Below are positions 1 to 4,686 of a stretch of DNA of 6,988 nucleotides, piece after piece (positions within the stretch are counted from its first letter, which is position 1; each line of letters opens with the position of its first letter). The notes below the pieces were generated by a model. That model saw nothing but the letters and a program-made list of their open reading frames with translations. It was not told the origin of the DNA and ran no database searches. Made by a program: the position numbers and the translations under genes. Source of the DNA: Syntrophobacterales bacterium (GTDB lineage: Bacteria; Desulfobacterota; Desulfobaccia; Desulfobaccales; 0-14-0-80-60-11); the NCBI GenBank assembly GCA_023229795.1, contig JALNYP010000122.1:1-6988 (forward strand), read 5' to 3'.

Positions 1-78
1 GGCCACGATCCCGGGGAGGGAAGGAGTATGTCATAGGATGCCTTTTTAGTAATATTTCTTTGAAGAGGAGGACAATCC

Positions 79-555
79 ATGATTCGACCCCGTTCCTACC
101 CCTGTCGTATGTTGTTCATAGTTCAAATGGCGTTCCTGATCGGTGTGTGGCAACCCGGACCCGCGGGCTCCATGATCTACGAGTTAACCGCTACGCCGAC
201 CCCGTACGCGGTTGAGGTGCTTGGCTTGAGCGCTTTCTCCATCTCTTACGAGGACCAAGATAACGACGCCCGGTTCGAACTTGCAGATCCCTACACGTGG
301 AGCCATGTGACCAGCCTGACCACTGTATATACTCAAATAAAGACCGTACCGGATAGAAATTCGACGCCCTATACCGATGGCGACGGGCTGTGGGTTTGGG
401 TTTTCGCAACCGAGGACAACTTTGTTTGGTCTCAATTTTGGACGGATTACTGGGATTACTCTAAGGTTGCGGTACCAATACCTGCGAGTGCGCTATTGTT
501 GGGAGCGGGCCTTATCCCGCTGGCGCTCGCTCGTCGCCGAAAACGGTTAGGGTAA
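79..555 (+). CDS. Small exported protein with PEP-CTERM-like (VPxPA) C-terminal sorting signal
   Basis: 158 residues. The N-terminus has a few basic residues followed by a hydrophobic stretch (about residues 11-22), consistent with a signal peptide cleaved near 'PAGS' (about 28-31). The C-terminus has the tripartite layout of PEP-CTERM anchors: VPIPA at 132-136, a hydrophobic segment at about 137-150 (ALLLGAGLIPLALA) and the basic tail RRRKR at 152-156. In that family the tail is known to be recognised by an exosortase, with the protein exported to the cell surface or extracellular matrix; no exosortase lies in this window. The middle is rich in Tyr, Trp, Thr and Asp and has an acidic run DQDND at 59-63, which resembles motifs in other short PEP-CTERM proteins but names no enzyme. 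A strong ribosome-binding site GAGGAGG (66-72) sits 6 bases before the ATG, fixing the start. Base composition is visibly lower in GC than the neighbouring housekeeping genes. The stop overlaps by 9 bases the end of the convergent reverse-transcriptase fragment. The sorting signal is fairly sure; the function is unknown. Confidence 0.72.
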   Translation: MIRPRSYPCRMLFIVQMAFLIGVWQPGPAGSMIYELTATPTPYAVEVLGLSAFSISYEDQDNDARFELADPYTWSHVTSLTTVYTQIKTVPDRNSTPYTDGDGLWVWVFATEDNFVWSQFWTDYWDYSKVAVPIPASALLLGAGLIPLALARRRKRLG

Positions 556-913
556 CCGCGACGCCGACCGATACGATCCGGCCAGCGTCTGTGTCGCCAG
601 GCTGATCCCTGGCGGCGTGAAATGGTAGCCCAGGAAATCGAAGCCGCGTTCCACCCTGCCCATTGTGGTCTTGTCCGGGTGTTTGGCCAACTTCAAGTCG
701 TCGAAGTTTCGGTTCAGCACCCGGATTGCTTTCTTCAGCTTCCACCTGGTGTCGGCCAGGATCAGGATGTCATCCATATACCGCAAGTATTTCACCTCCA
801 AGCTTTCCAGCCCCCGGTCCAGTTCCAGCAAATAAAAGGCCCCCAACAGGGGTGAAAGGGAAGCCCCCCGGAGGATACCTCTCTTAATGTCTTGATACAG
901 CCCGACCCACTCT
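547..913 (-). pseudogene. Truncated reverse transcriptase (palm-domain remnant with YMDD)
   Basis: Reading the minus strand from about 913 down to the stop at 547-549 gives roughly 120 residues that match the core of a bacterial reverse transcriptase. In order I see: YQDIKRGILRGASLSPLLGA (the equivalent of RT motif 4, usually RGxPQGxPLSPLL), YLLELDRGLE, the catalytic motif RYMDDILILADT, TRWKLKKAIRVLN, the LAKHPDKT segment, and RGFDFLGYHF. The frame runs upstream past the first ATG (about 846), so an ATG-only call would lose the motif-4 block. There is an in-frame TAG at about 920, so everything N-terminal, including the first catalytic aspartate (normally about 100 residues earlier), is missing. 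The C-terminus ends at SRLP, close to where relatives continue into a thumb region. No group II intron domain V and no intact ORF are present. The YMDD variant and the 'TRWKLKKA' wording resemble a free-standing bacterial RT clade rather than group II intron (YADD) or DGR enzymes; this is from memory of the family. It is almost surely inactive. Confidence 0.8.
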
Positions 914-934
914 ATATAGTTATCCTAACTATAT
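914..934. repeat. Perfect 9-bp palindrome at the edge of the RT remnant
   Basis: ATATAGTTA (914-922) is followed by the loop TCC and then TAACTATAT (926-934), an exact inverted repeat. It lies exactly where similarity to reverse transcriptase stops, and it supplies the in-frame TAG that closes the remnant upstream. It is AT-only apart from one G/C pair in the stem, so as an RNA hairpin it would be weak; a DNA-level role (recombination end, protein-binding site) is equally possible. Confidence 0.7.
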
Positions 935-945
935 TTTAGCTCAGG

Positions 946-969
946 GAGGGCTTTTTAAATTTTGCCCTC
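946..969. repeat. Inverted repeat GAGGGC / GCCCTC with AT-only loop
   Basis: GAGGGC (946-951) pairs perfectly with GCCCTC (964-969) around a 12-base loop made only of A and T (TTTTTAAATTTT). It sits 11 bases after the 914-934 palindrome. The T-run is in the loop, not after the stem, so it is not a standard intrinsic terminator. Confidence 0.6.
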
Positions 970-1041
970 ATTTAAGTAGGTTGCGCTCTTGCGCACATAA
1001 TTCAGTAAGTTTCTGACATCACGTAACTTTCCCCAAGGCAT
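955..1041 (-). other. Short open frame in phase with the RT remnant (doubtful)
   Basis: An ATG at 1041-1039 opens a 28-residue minus-strand frame beginning MPWGKLRDVRNLLNYVRK and stopping at 955-957. It is in the same reading frame as the RT remnant, separated by two stop codons (955-957 and about 920-922) with the intervening residues KALPELKYS. There is no clear Shine-Dalgarno sequence. Its basic, helix-like composition looks more protein-like than random, so it may be decayed coding sequence from the same mobile element or from another gene. I do not recognise the sequence. Confidence 0.2.
982..995. repeat. Short hairpin TGCGC-TCTT-GCGCA
   Basis: TGCGC (982-986) and GCGCA (991-995) form a perfect 5-bp stem around the four-base loop TCTT. 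It is the third inverted repeat within 82 bases. Alone it would be unremarkable; its place in the row is the reason to list it. Confidence 0.5.
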
Positions 1042-1390
1042 TGAAGAAATGAGAGGATTTAATGAGAGAGATCACAGTCTCATCCGCCAAACTCCCTTTA
1101 TCACAGGAAGACCGTCATCCCACCCTCCCGCCATTGCCTCTCGTTGCCCCAGACGAAGTTTGCAATCTTCTCTAAGATTGATTTATTATCCTGAAGCGAT
1201 GGCGGGCCACTCTCCTTCGACCCGCCCCAACTGATCGACGCTCGGAGCGCCAAGCTAGAGCAATTGCCAAAATTCCTGCCATCATGCCCCTCTCCCCTTT
1301 GGGGAAAAGGCAAAGGGTGATAGGTTTAAAAAGCAAAACGTGGTAAAAACCACCTTAGCGCACCACCTGACGAATTGAGAGAACAACCTT

Positions 1391-2809
1391 ATGCCCAAAT
1401 TTAGCAGGCGTTTTCCCGCCGCCGCCGAAGCTCACGCCCCGGTCGGCTACACGCCCCCGGCCAACCCCGAAGCCGAGCAGTCGGTATTGGGGGCCATCCT
1501 GGTGCGCCCCGAGGCCCTGGACCGCATCGCCGACTTGATTGTGCCCGAGGATTTCTACCGGGAGGCCCACGGCCGCATCTTCAAGGCCATGCTGGACCTC
1601 TACGGCAAAAGCGAGCCGGTGGATCTGGTGACGGTCAACGCCTTATTGAAAGAACGGGGCCAGTTGGAAGGCGTGGGGGGGCCGGTCTTCCTGGCCGGCC
1701 TCAGCGAGCAGGTGGGGTTCGCGGCCAACGCCGAGTATTACGCCAACTTGGTGCGGGACAAGGCGGTGCTGCGCCGCCTCCTGGATTGCACCCAGGAGAT
1801 CGCCTCCGGCTGCCTGTCGCCGGTTGAGGACGTGGCCGAGTTCCTGGACGAGGCCGAACACAAGATCTTCCAGGTGGCCGAAGCCAAGGTGCGCCCGGGG
1901 TTTTCCCCCTTGAGCGCCCTGGTGGACACCGAGATTGCCACCCTGGAAGCCATCTGGGGGCGTAAAGACGGCTCCCTGACCGGCGTCACCAGCGGTTTCA
2001 CCGACCTGGACAACTATACCGCCGGGTTCCAGCCCAGCGACCTGATCATCCTGGCGGCCCGCCCCAGCATGGGCAAGACCGCCCTGGCCCTGAACATCGC
2101 GTTTAACGCGGCGTACGGGCGCCGCAGCGGCAGCGGCCAGAGCACCCCGCCGGTGCCGGTGGCCTTTTTCTCCCTGGAAATGTCCAAGGAACAACTGGTG
2201 CGCCGTCTGCTCAGCAGCGAAGGCCGGGTGGACGCCTCCCGGATTCGCCGGGCCGCGTTCCTGACCGGCCCGGAATGGACCAATCTCCAGGAAGCCGCGG
2301 GCCTGCTCCTGGATTGCCCTATCTATATCGACGATACCCCCGCGGCCACCGTCCTGGACATCCGGGCCAAATCCCGCCGCCTCAAGGCCGACGGCAAGCT
2401 CGGCCTGATCGTCATCGACTACCTCCAACTTATGCAGGGCCGGGCCGATGCCCAGAGCCGGGAGCAGCAGATCTCCGAGATTTCCCGCTCCTTGAAAGGC
2501 TTGGCCAAAGAACTGGCCGTGCCGGTCATGGCCCTGTCCCAGCTCAGCCGGGAGCCCGAAAAACGGGAGAGAAAGCGGCCTCAACTGTCGGACTTGCGGG
2601 AATCCGGGGCCATCGAACAGGACGCGGACGTGGTCATGTTCATCTATCGGGACGAAGTCTATCGCCAGGAATCCCCCGACGCCGGCACCGCCGAGGTCAT
2701 CATCGGCAAACAGCGCAACGGCCCCATCGGCACGGTGAAGCTGCATTTTGAGGCTAAGTTCACCCGCTTCGATGACCTGGCCAAGGAGAACGCCCCCGAA
2801 TATTATTAA
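1391..2809 (+). CDS. dnaB: Replicative DNA helicase DnaB
   Basis: 472 residues, the usual length for DnaB. The protein is the hexameric ATP-driven 5'-3' helicase that unwinds DNA at the replication fork and binds primase through its N-terminal domain. N-terminal domain: the typical opening PPANPEAEQSVLGAIL (22-37) and helical region to about 165. C-terminal RecA-like domain: SGFTDLDNYTAGFQPSDLIILAARP leads into the Walker A loop ARPSMGKTA (223-231). It continues with SLEMSKEQLVRRLL (261-274), Walker B VIDYLQL (341-347), the ALSQLSRE sensor/loop region (381-388), LRESGAIEQDADVV (402-415) and the KQRNGPIG arginine-finger block (440-447). Between the Walker A helix and the next strand lies a short Gly/Ser/Pro-rich insertion (about 243-254) that most relatives lack. 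The ATG at 1391 is preceded by an in-frame TGA at 1376, so no longer start exists; the Shine-Dalgarno GAGAGA (1377-1382) is modest. In many bacteria dnaB follows rplI; here the upstream neighbour is the RT remnant and debris instead. A strong terminator follows the gene. Confidence 0.97.
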   Translation: MPKFSRRFPAAAEAHAPVGYTPPANPEAEQSVLGAILVRPEALDRIADLIVPEDFYREAHGRIFKAMLDLYGKSEPVDLVTVNALLKERGQLEGVGGPVFLAGLSEQVGFAANAEYYANLVRDKAVLRRLLDCTQEIASGCLSPVEDVAEFLDEAEHKIFQVAEAKVRPGFSPLSALVDTEIATLEAIWGRKDGSLTGVTSGFTDLDNYTAGFQPSDLIILAARPSMGKTALALNIAFNAAYGRRSGSGQSTPPVPVAFFSLEMSKEQLVRRLLSSEGRVDASRIRRAAFLTGPEWTNLQEAAGLLLDCPIYIDDTPAATVLDIRAKSRRLKADGKLGLIVIDYLQLMQGRADAQSREQQISEISRSLKGLAKELAVPVMALSQLSREPEKRERKRPQLSDLRESGAIEQDADVVMFIYRDEVYRQESPDAGTAEVIIGKQRNGPIGTVKLHFEAKFTRFDDLAKENAPEYY

Positions 2810-2840
2810 CCAAGGGGAGGGGACCGATTAAGGAAACGCA

Positions 2841-2881
2841 AAAAAACAGGGGCGGGTTTGCACCCGCCCCTGCGTCTTTTT
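2841..2881. terminator. Bidirectional intrinsic terminator between dnaB and hsp20
   Basis: An 11-bp perfect GC-rich stem, CAGGGGCGGGT (2847-2857) and ACCCGCCCCTG (2862-2872), encloses the loop TTGC. A T-run follows on the plus strand (2877-2881) and six A's (2841-2846) precede it, giving a U-run for transcripts from the minus strand. It therefore serves both dnaB (+, ending 2809) and the convergent hsp20 pair (-, ending 2897). Confidence 0.93.
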
Positions 2882-2896
2882 AGGTTATCCGCCTGA

Positions 2897-3298
2897 TCAG
2901 GCGACTTTGACTTCGATCTTCCGGGGTTTGGCCTTCTCAACTTTGTGCATTACCAGGCGCAGCACCCCGTCTTTCATGGTGGCCTCGATCTTGCTTTGAT
3001 CGATGAGGCTCCCCAGGTGGAAGTCCCGCTGGTAATCCCCGGTGTAATATTCCTGGTCCACCATGGTTTCCCCGGCTCCCAGGGGCGGGCCCACCTCGCC
3101 GTAAATGGTGAGATGGTTGTCCTTGAGGTCCAGGGTGACTTTATCGCCGGTGACCCCGGGCATATCGGCCACCAGGACCAGGGTCTCGGGGGTCTCAAAA
3201 ATATCCACCGCGGGCACAAAGACCCGGCCGGGCCGGACCCGTTCCCCATGGGCCGGAGCCTCCTCTTTGGCCTTGGCTTGCAGTTCTTGTTCAGCCAT
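2897..3298 (-). CDS. Small heat-shock protein Hsp20, second gene of tandem pair
   Basis: 133 residues. ATP-independent holdase chaperone of the cytoplasm that binds unfolding proteins and forms oligomers. The N-terminal arm is short, charged and Ala/Glu-rich (about 1-25). The alpha-crystallin domain runs from about 28 to 120, with ADMPGV (44-49), DNHLTIYGE (60-68) and the closing motif KDGVLRLVM (109-117). The C-terminal I-x-I/V-type anchor is IEV (128-130). A Gly/Pro-rich stretch GPPLGAGE (70-77) replaces the charged loop of the first copy. It is the downstream gene of a likely operon. Only 12 bases separate it from the preceding hsp20, and its Shine-Dalgarno AAGGAGG (3306-3312) overlaps that gene's stop codon, 7 bases before the ATG, so the two are probably translationally coupled. 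The last ten residues KPRKIEVKVA are the same as in its partner although the rest is only distantly similar. Family assignment is firm; client range is unknown. Confidence 0.95.
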   Translation of the reverse strand: MAEQELQAKAKEEAPAHGERVRPGRVFVPAVDIFETPETLVLVADMPGVTGDKVTLDLKDNHLTIYGEVGPPLGAGETMVDQEYYTGDYQRDFHLGSLIDQSKIEATMKDGVLRLVMHKVEKAKPRKIEVKVA

Positions 3299-3310
3299 AC
3301 ATGAGCCTCC

Positions 3311-3760
3311 TTAGGCGACCTTTACTTCGATTTTGCGGGGTTTGATCTCTTCCGGTTTGGCCATCTTGACGGTCAAGACGCCGTCTTTGCAGGTGGCTTC
3401 CACCTTATCGCCCTTAACCTGGGCCGGCAGGGCCACGATCCGCCGGAAAAATCCGGATTCCCGTTCCCGGCGGTGATAGTTGGCCTGCTTGTCTTCGGCC
3501 GGAATCTTGCGCTCGCCCCGCAATATCAGGTTATTGTCCTGCAACGTGATCTCCAGGTCTTCAGCCTTGACCCCGGGGAGCTCGGCCCGGACATAGAGAT
3601 GATCTTTGTCTTCCGAGAGGTTCACCAGGGGATAGACCCCGGCGCGCCACGGCAGCCGTTCCGTACCATAGGTGTCCTGGAACAGGCGGTTCATGCGGCG
3701 CTGGAGCTGCTCCAGTTCCCGGAGGGGATTCCACGCCGGTTCCCTGAAAAAAATAGGCAT
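3311..3760 (-). CDS. Small heat-shock protein Hsp20, first gene of tandem pair
   Basis: 149 residues, the classical bacterial Hsp20 (class A-like) architecture. The amphipathic N-terminal arm WNPLRELEQLQRRMNRLFQD occupies 10-29. The alpha-crystallin domain runs from about 42 to 135 with AELPGV (59-64), DNNLILRGERK (75-85), ERESGFFRRIVALP (99-112) and KDGVLTVKMAK (125-135). The C-terminal tail is PRKIEVKVA with the IEV anchor (144-146) that docks into a neighbouring subunit. One cysteine (C124) lies just before the closing strand. The start ATG (3758-3760) has a good GGAGGAAG site a few bases upstream. It is the promoter-proximal gene of the pair and divergent from the HAD phosphatase gene. 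Heat induction would be expected from the family, but I find no CIRCE palindrome and no clear sigma-32 box upstream. Confidence 0.96.
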   Translation of the reverse strand: MPIFFREPAWNPLRELEQLQRRMNRLFQDTYGTERLPWRAGVYPLVNLSEDKDHLYVRAELPGVKAEDLEITLQDNNLILRGERKIPAEDKQANYHRRERESGFFRRIVALPAQVKGDKVEATCKDGVLTVKMAKPEEIKPRKIEVKVA

Positions 3761-3926
3761 ATGCTTCTTCCTCCGTAATATATGAGATTCTCACGATTTT
3801 CTGTGGTTAACAAAAGTTAAGTTAAGCACGGCCCCAAGCTCGGTCAAGGCCCTTACCGGTTGAAAATTAAGAAATTTTTCTATACATAGTGGTGAGTCGG
3901 CGATTAGCCGCAGGAAAGGAAGACTA
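3761..3926. promoter_or_regulatory. Divergent promoter region between hsp20 pair and HAD gene
   Basis: A 166-base AT-richer gap holds the start signals for both directions. For the plus strand, TTGAAA (3860-3865) with TATACA (3881-3886, 15-base spacing) or TACATA (3883-3888, 17-base spacing) is a fair sigma-70-like pair, followed by the ribosome-binding stretch AGGAAAGGA (3912-3920). For the minus strand, TTGACC (complement of 3842-3847) is 17 bases from the weak -10 TAACTT (complement of 3819-3824). Around these lie TTAAC-AAAA-GTTAA (3807-3820), with a second GTTAA copy at 3821-3825, and the imperfect palindrome GGTCAAGGCCCTTACC (3842-3857). These are operator candidates. All of this is by eye. 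Confidence 0.4.
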
Positions 3927-4580
3927 ATGGCATTTCCCTGGAATGATGTGACCTGGGTGCTCCTGGATATGGACGGCACCCTGCTGGACAAACACTTCGA
4001 CGATTACTTCTGGGAGACCCTGGTGCCGGAGGAATACGCCCGGCGGCAGGGCCTTGACTTGGCCCTGGCCCGGGACCTGGTCTTCGCCCGCTATCAGCGG
4101 GAGGAGGGCACCCTCAACTGGACGGACATCGATTTCTGGTCCCGGGAACTGGAACTGGACATCCCGGCCTTAAAGGAAGGCATCCGCCATCTGATCGAGG
4201 TACACCCGGACACCGAAGATTTTCTCAAGTTTTTGAGATTAAAAGAGAAACGGGTGGCGCTGGTGACTAACGCCCACTACAAGACCCTGAGCCTGAAGAT
4301 GAACCATACCGGGCTGCTGGGCTATTTCGACGAAGTGATTTCGTCCTTCGACCTGGGCAATCCCAAGGAAGATATCCGCTTCTGGGAGATCCTCCACGAC
4401 CGCCTGGGCTTCGACCCCCGCCACGCCCTGTTGGTGGACGACAACGCCGACGCCCTGGCCTCCGCCCGGAGCTTCGGCATCAAGTATCCCTACTTCAAGG
4501 CCAAATCCAGCTCCCGCCAGGACGCCGAATCCCACCCGGAGTTTCCCTCCATCGAAAGCTTCTACGAACTGACGGAATAA
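3927..4580 (+). CDS. yrfG: HAD-superfamily phosphatase, YrfG-type GMP/IMP 5'-nucleotidase
   Basis: 217 residues, close to the length of E. coli YrfG. HAD motifs are all present: motif I LLDMDGTLLD (12-21; nucleophile D14, acid/base D16), motif II VTNA (T114), motif III lysine in GNPKED (K147) and motif IV VDDNAD (D171, D172). The cap domain is of the helical subclass IA type, inserted after motif I. Wording such as FDDYFWETLVPE (24-35), TLNWTDIDFWS (62-72) and NHTGL (126-130) closely follows YrfG as I remember it. YrfG dephosphorylates GMP and IMP to nucleosides, so a role in purine nucleotide balance is likely; substrate choice within HAD enzymes is loose, so that part is inference. The start has AGGAAAGGA 6 bases upstream. 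The gene is transcribed away from the hsp20 pair and converges on murA, with the heptad-repeat palindrome between. In E. coli yrfG also lies next to heat-shock genes (hslR, hslO), but the genes here are unrelated to those. Confidence 0.85.
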   Translation: MAFPWNDVTWVLLDMDGTLLDKHFDDYFWETLVPEEYARRQGLDLALARDLVFARYQREEGTLNWTDIDFWSRELELDIPALKEGIRHLIEVHPDTEDFLKFLRLKEKRVALVTNAHYKTLSLKMNHTGLLGYFDEVISSFDLGNPKEDIRFWEILHDRLGFDPRHALLVDDNADALASARSFGIKYPYFKAKSSSRQDAESHPEFPSIESFYELTE

Positions 4581-4583
4581 AGG

Positions 4584-4679
4584 CAGTGGTTAGTGGTCAG
4601 TGGTCAGTTGGCAGTTAGAATAAGGCAGCCAGGCCTTGAAGGCCGAATCTTTTAACTGACCACTGATCACTGACCACTG
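4584..4679. repeat. Large inverted repeat of 7-bp AGTGGTC units with nested hairpin
   Basis: The left arm (4585-4609) is AGTGGTT, AGTGGTC, AGTGGTC, AGTT, continuing into AGTTGGC (4606-4612). The right arm (4654-4678) is its near-perfect reverse complement over 25 bases. The only two differences (4591 and 4596) would be G-U pairs in the plus-strand RNA, and C4584-G4679 adds one more pair. The heptad pattern goes on beyond the right arm (complementary AGTTGCC, 4679-4685), touching the murA stop. Inside the loop lies a second stem GGCCTT-G-AAGGCC (4632-4644). The element fills the whole gap between two convergent genes and could act as a bidirectional terminator or mRNA 3' stabiliser. TTTT at 4649-4652 lies inside the loop, so it is not a standard terminator. 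Dispersed repeats of the GTGGTCAGTGGTCAG kind occur in many genomes. Confidence 0.85.
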
Positions 4680-4686
4680 GCAACTG

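Larger units (their letters stand above)
856..1390. other. Gene-poor stretch between RT remnant and dnaB
   Basis: About 500 bases without a convincing gene. From 856 to 913 it holds the upstream end of the RT remnant. From 914 to 995 it holds three hairpins in succession. Beyond about 1040 both strands give only short open frames of odd composition, without ribosome-binding sites, which I do not call. The minus-strand frame at 1101-1313 contains a helical-looking stretch ILEKIANFVWGNERQW that could be a decayed coding remnant, but nothing more supports it. CCCCTTTGGGG (1294-1304) and GTGGT-AAAA-ACCAC (1340-1353) are small inverted repeats without a T-tract. The dnaB promoter must lie here or further upstream; I see only weak -10-like TTTAAA sequence near 1325-1330. 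Confidence 0.55.

Noticed and set aside
28..48. Tiny frames ATG-TCA-TAG and ATG-CCT-TTT-TAG upstream of the first gene, as a possible leader
   Set aside because: Two- and three-codon frames arise by chance; nothing else suggests attenuation.
622..887. Plus-strand open frames across the RT remnant
   Set aside because: The minus-strand frame carries real RT motifs; these frames are its complements and show no family features.
547..1041. Diversity-generating retroelement, retron or group II intron
   Set aside because: No template/variable repeat pair seen, no recognisable msr-msd pairing, and no domain V; the RT is also truncated, so none of these systems can be claimed.
1049..1234. Plus-strand 61-codon frame before dnaB
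   Set aside because: No ribosome-binding site and a Ser/Pro/Arg-rich random-looking product.
1101..1313. Minus-strand 70-codon frame possibly resembling the N-terminus of a type I methyltransferase (HsdM) in 'ILEKIANFVWGN'
   Set aside because: Only about a dozen residues look similar, with no ribosome-binding site and no continuing homology; treated as debris.
1643..2746. Open frame of 367 codons opposite dnaB
   Set aside because: Antisense shadow of dnaB, with low-complexity composition and no start signal.
3761..3926. CIRCE heat-shock operator
   Set aside because: No TTAGCACTC/GAGTGCTAA pair is present in the gap.
4585..4679. CRISPR array
   Set aside because: The repeats are 7-bp contiguous units in opposite orientations, without spacers.
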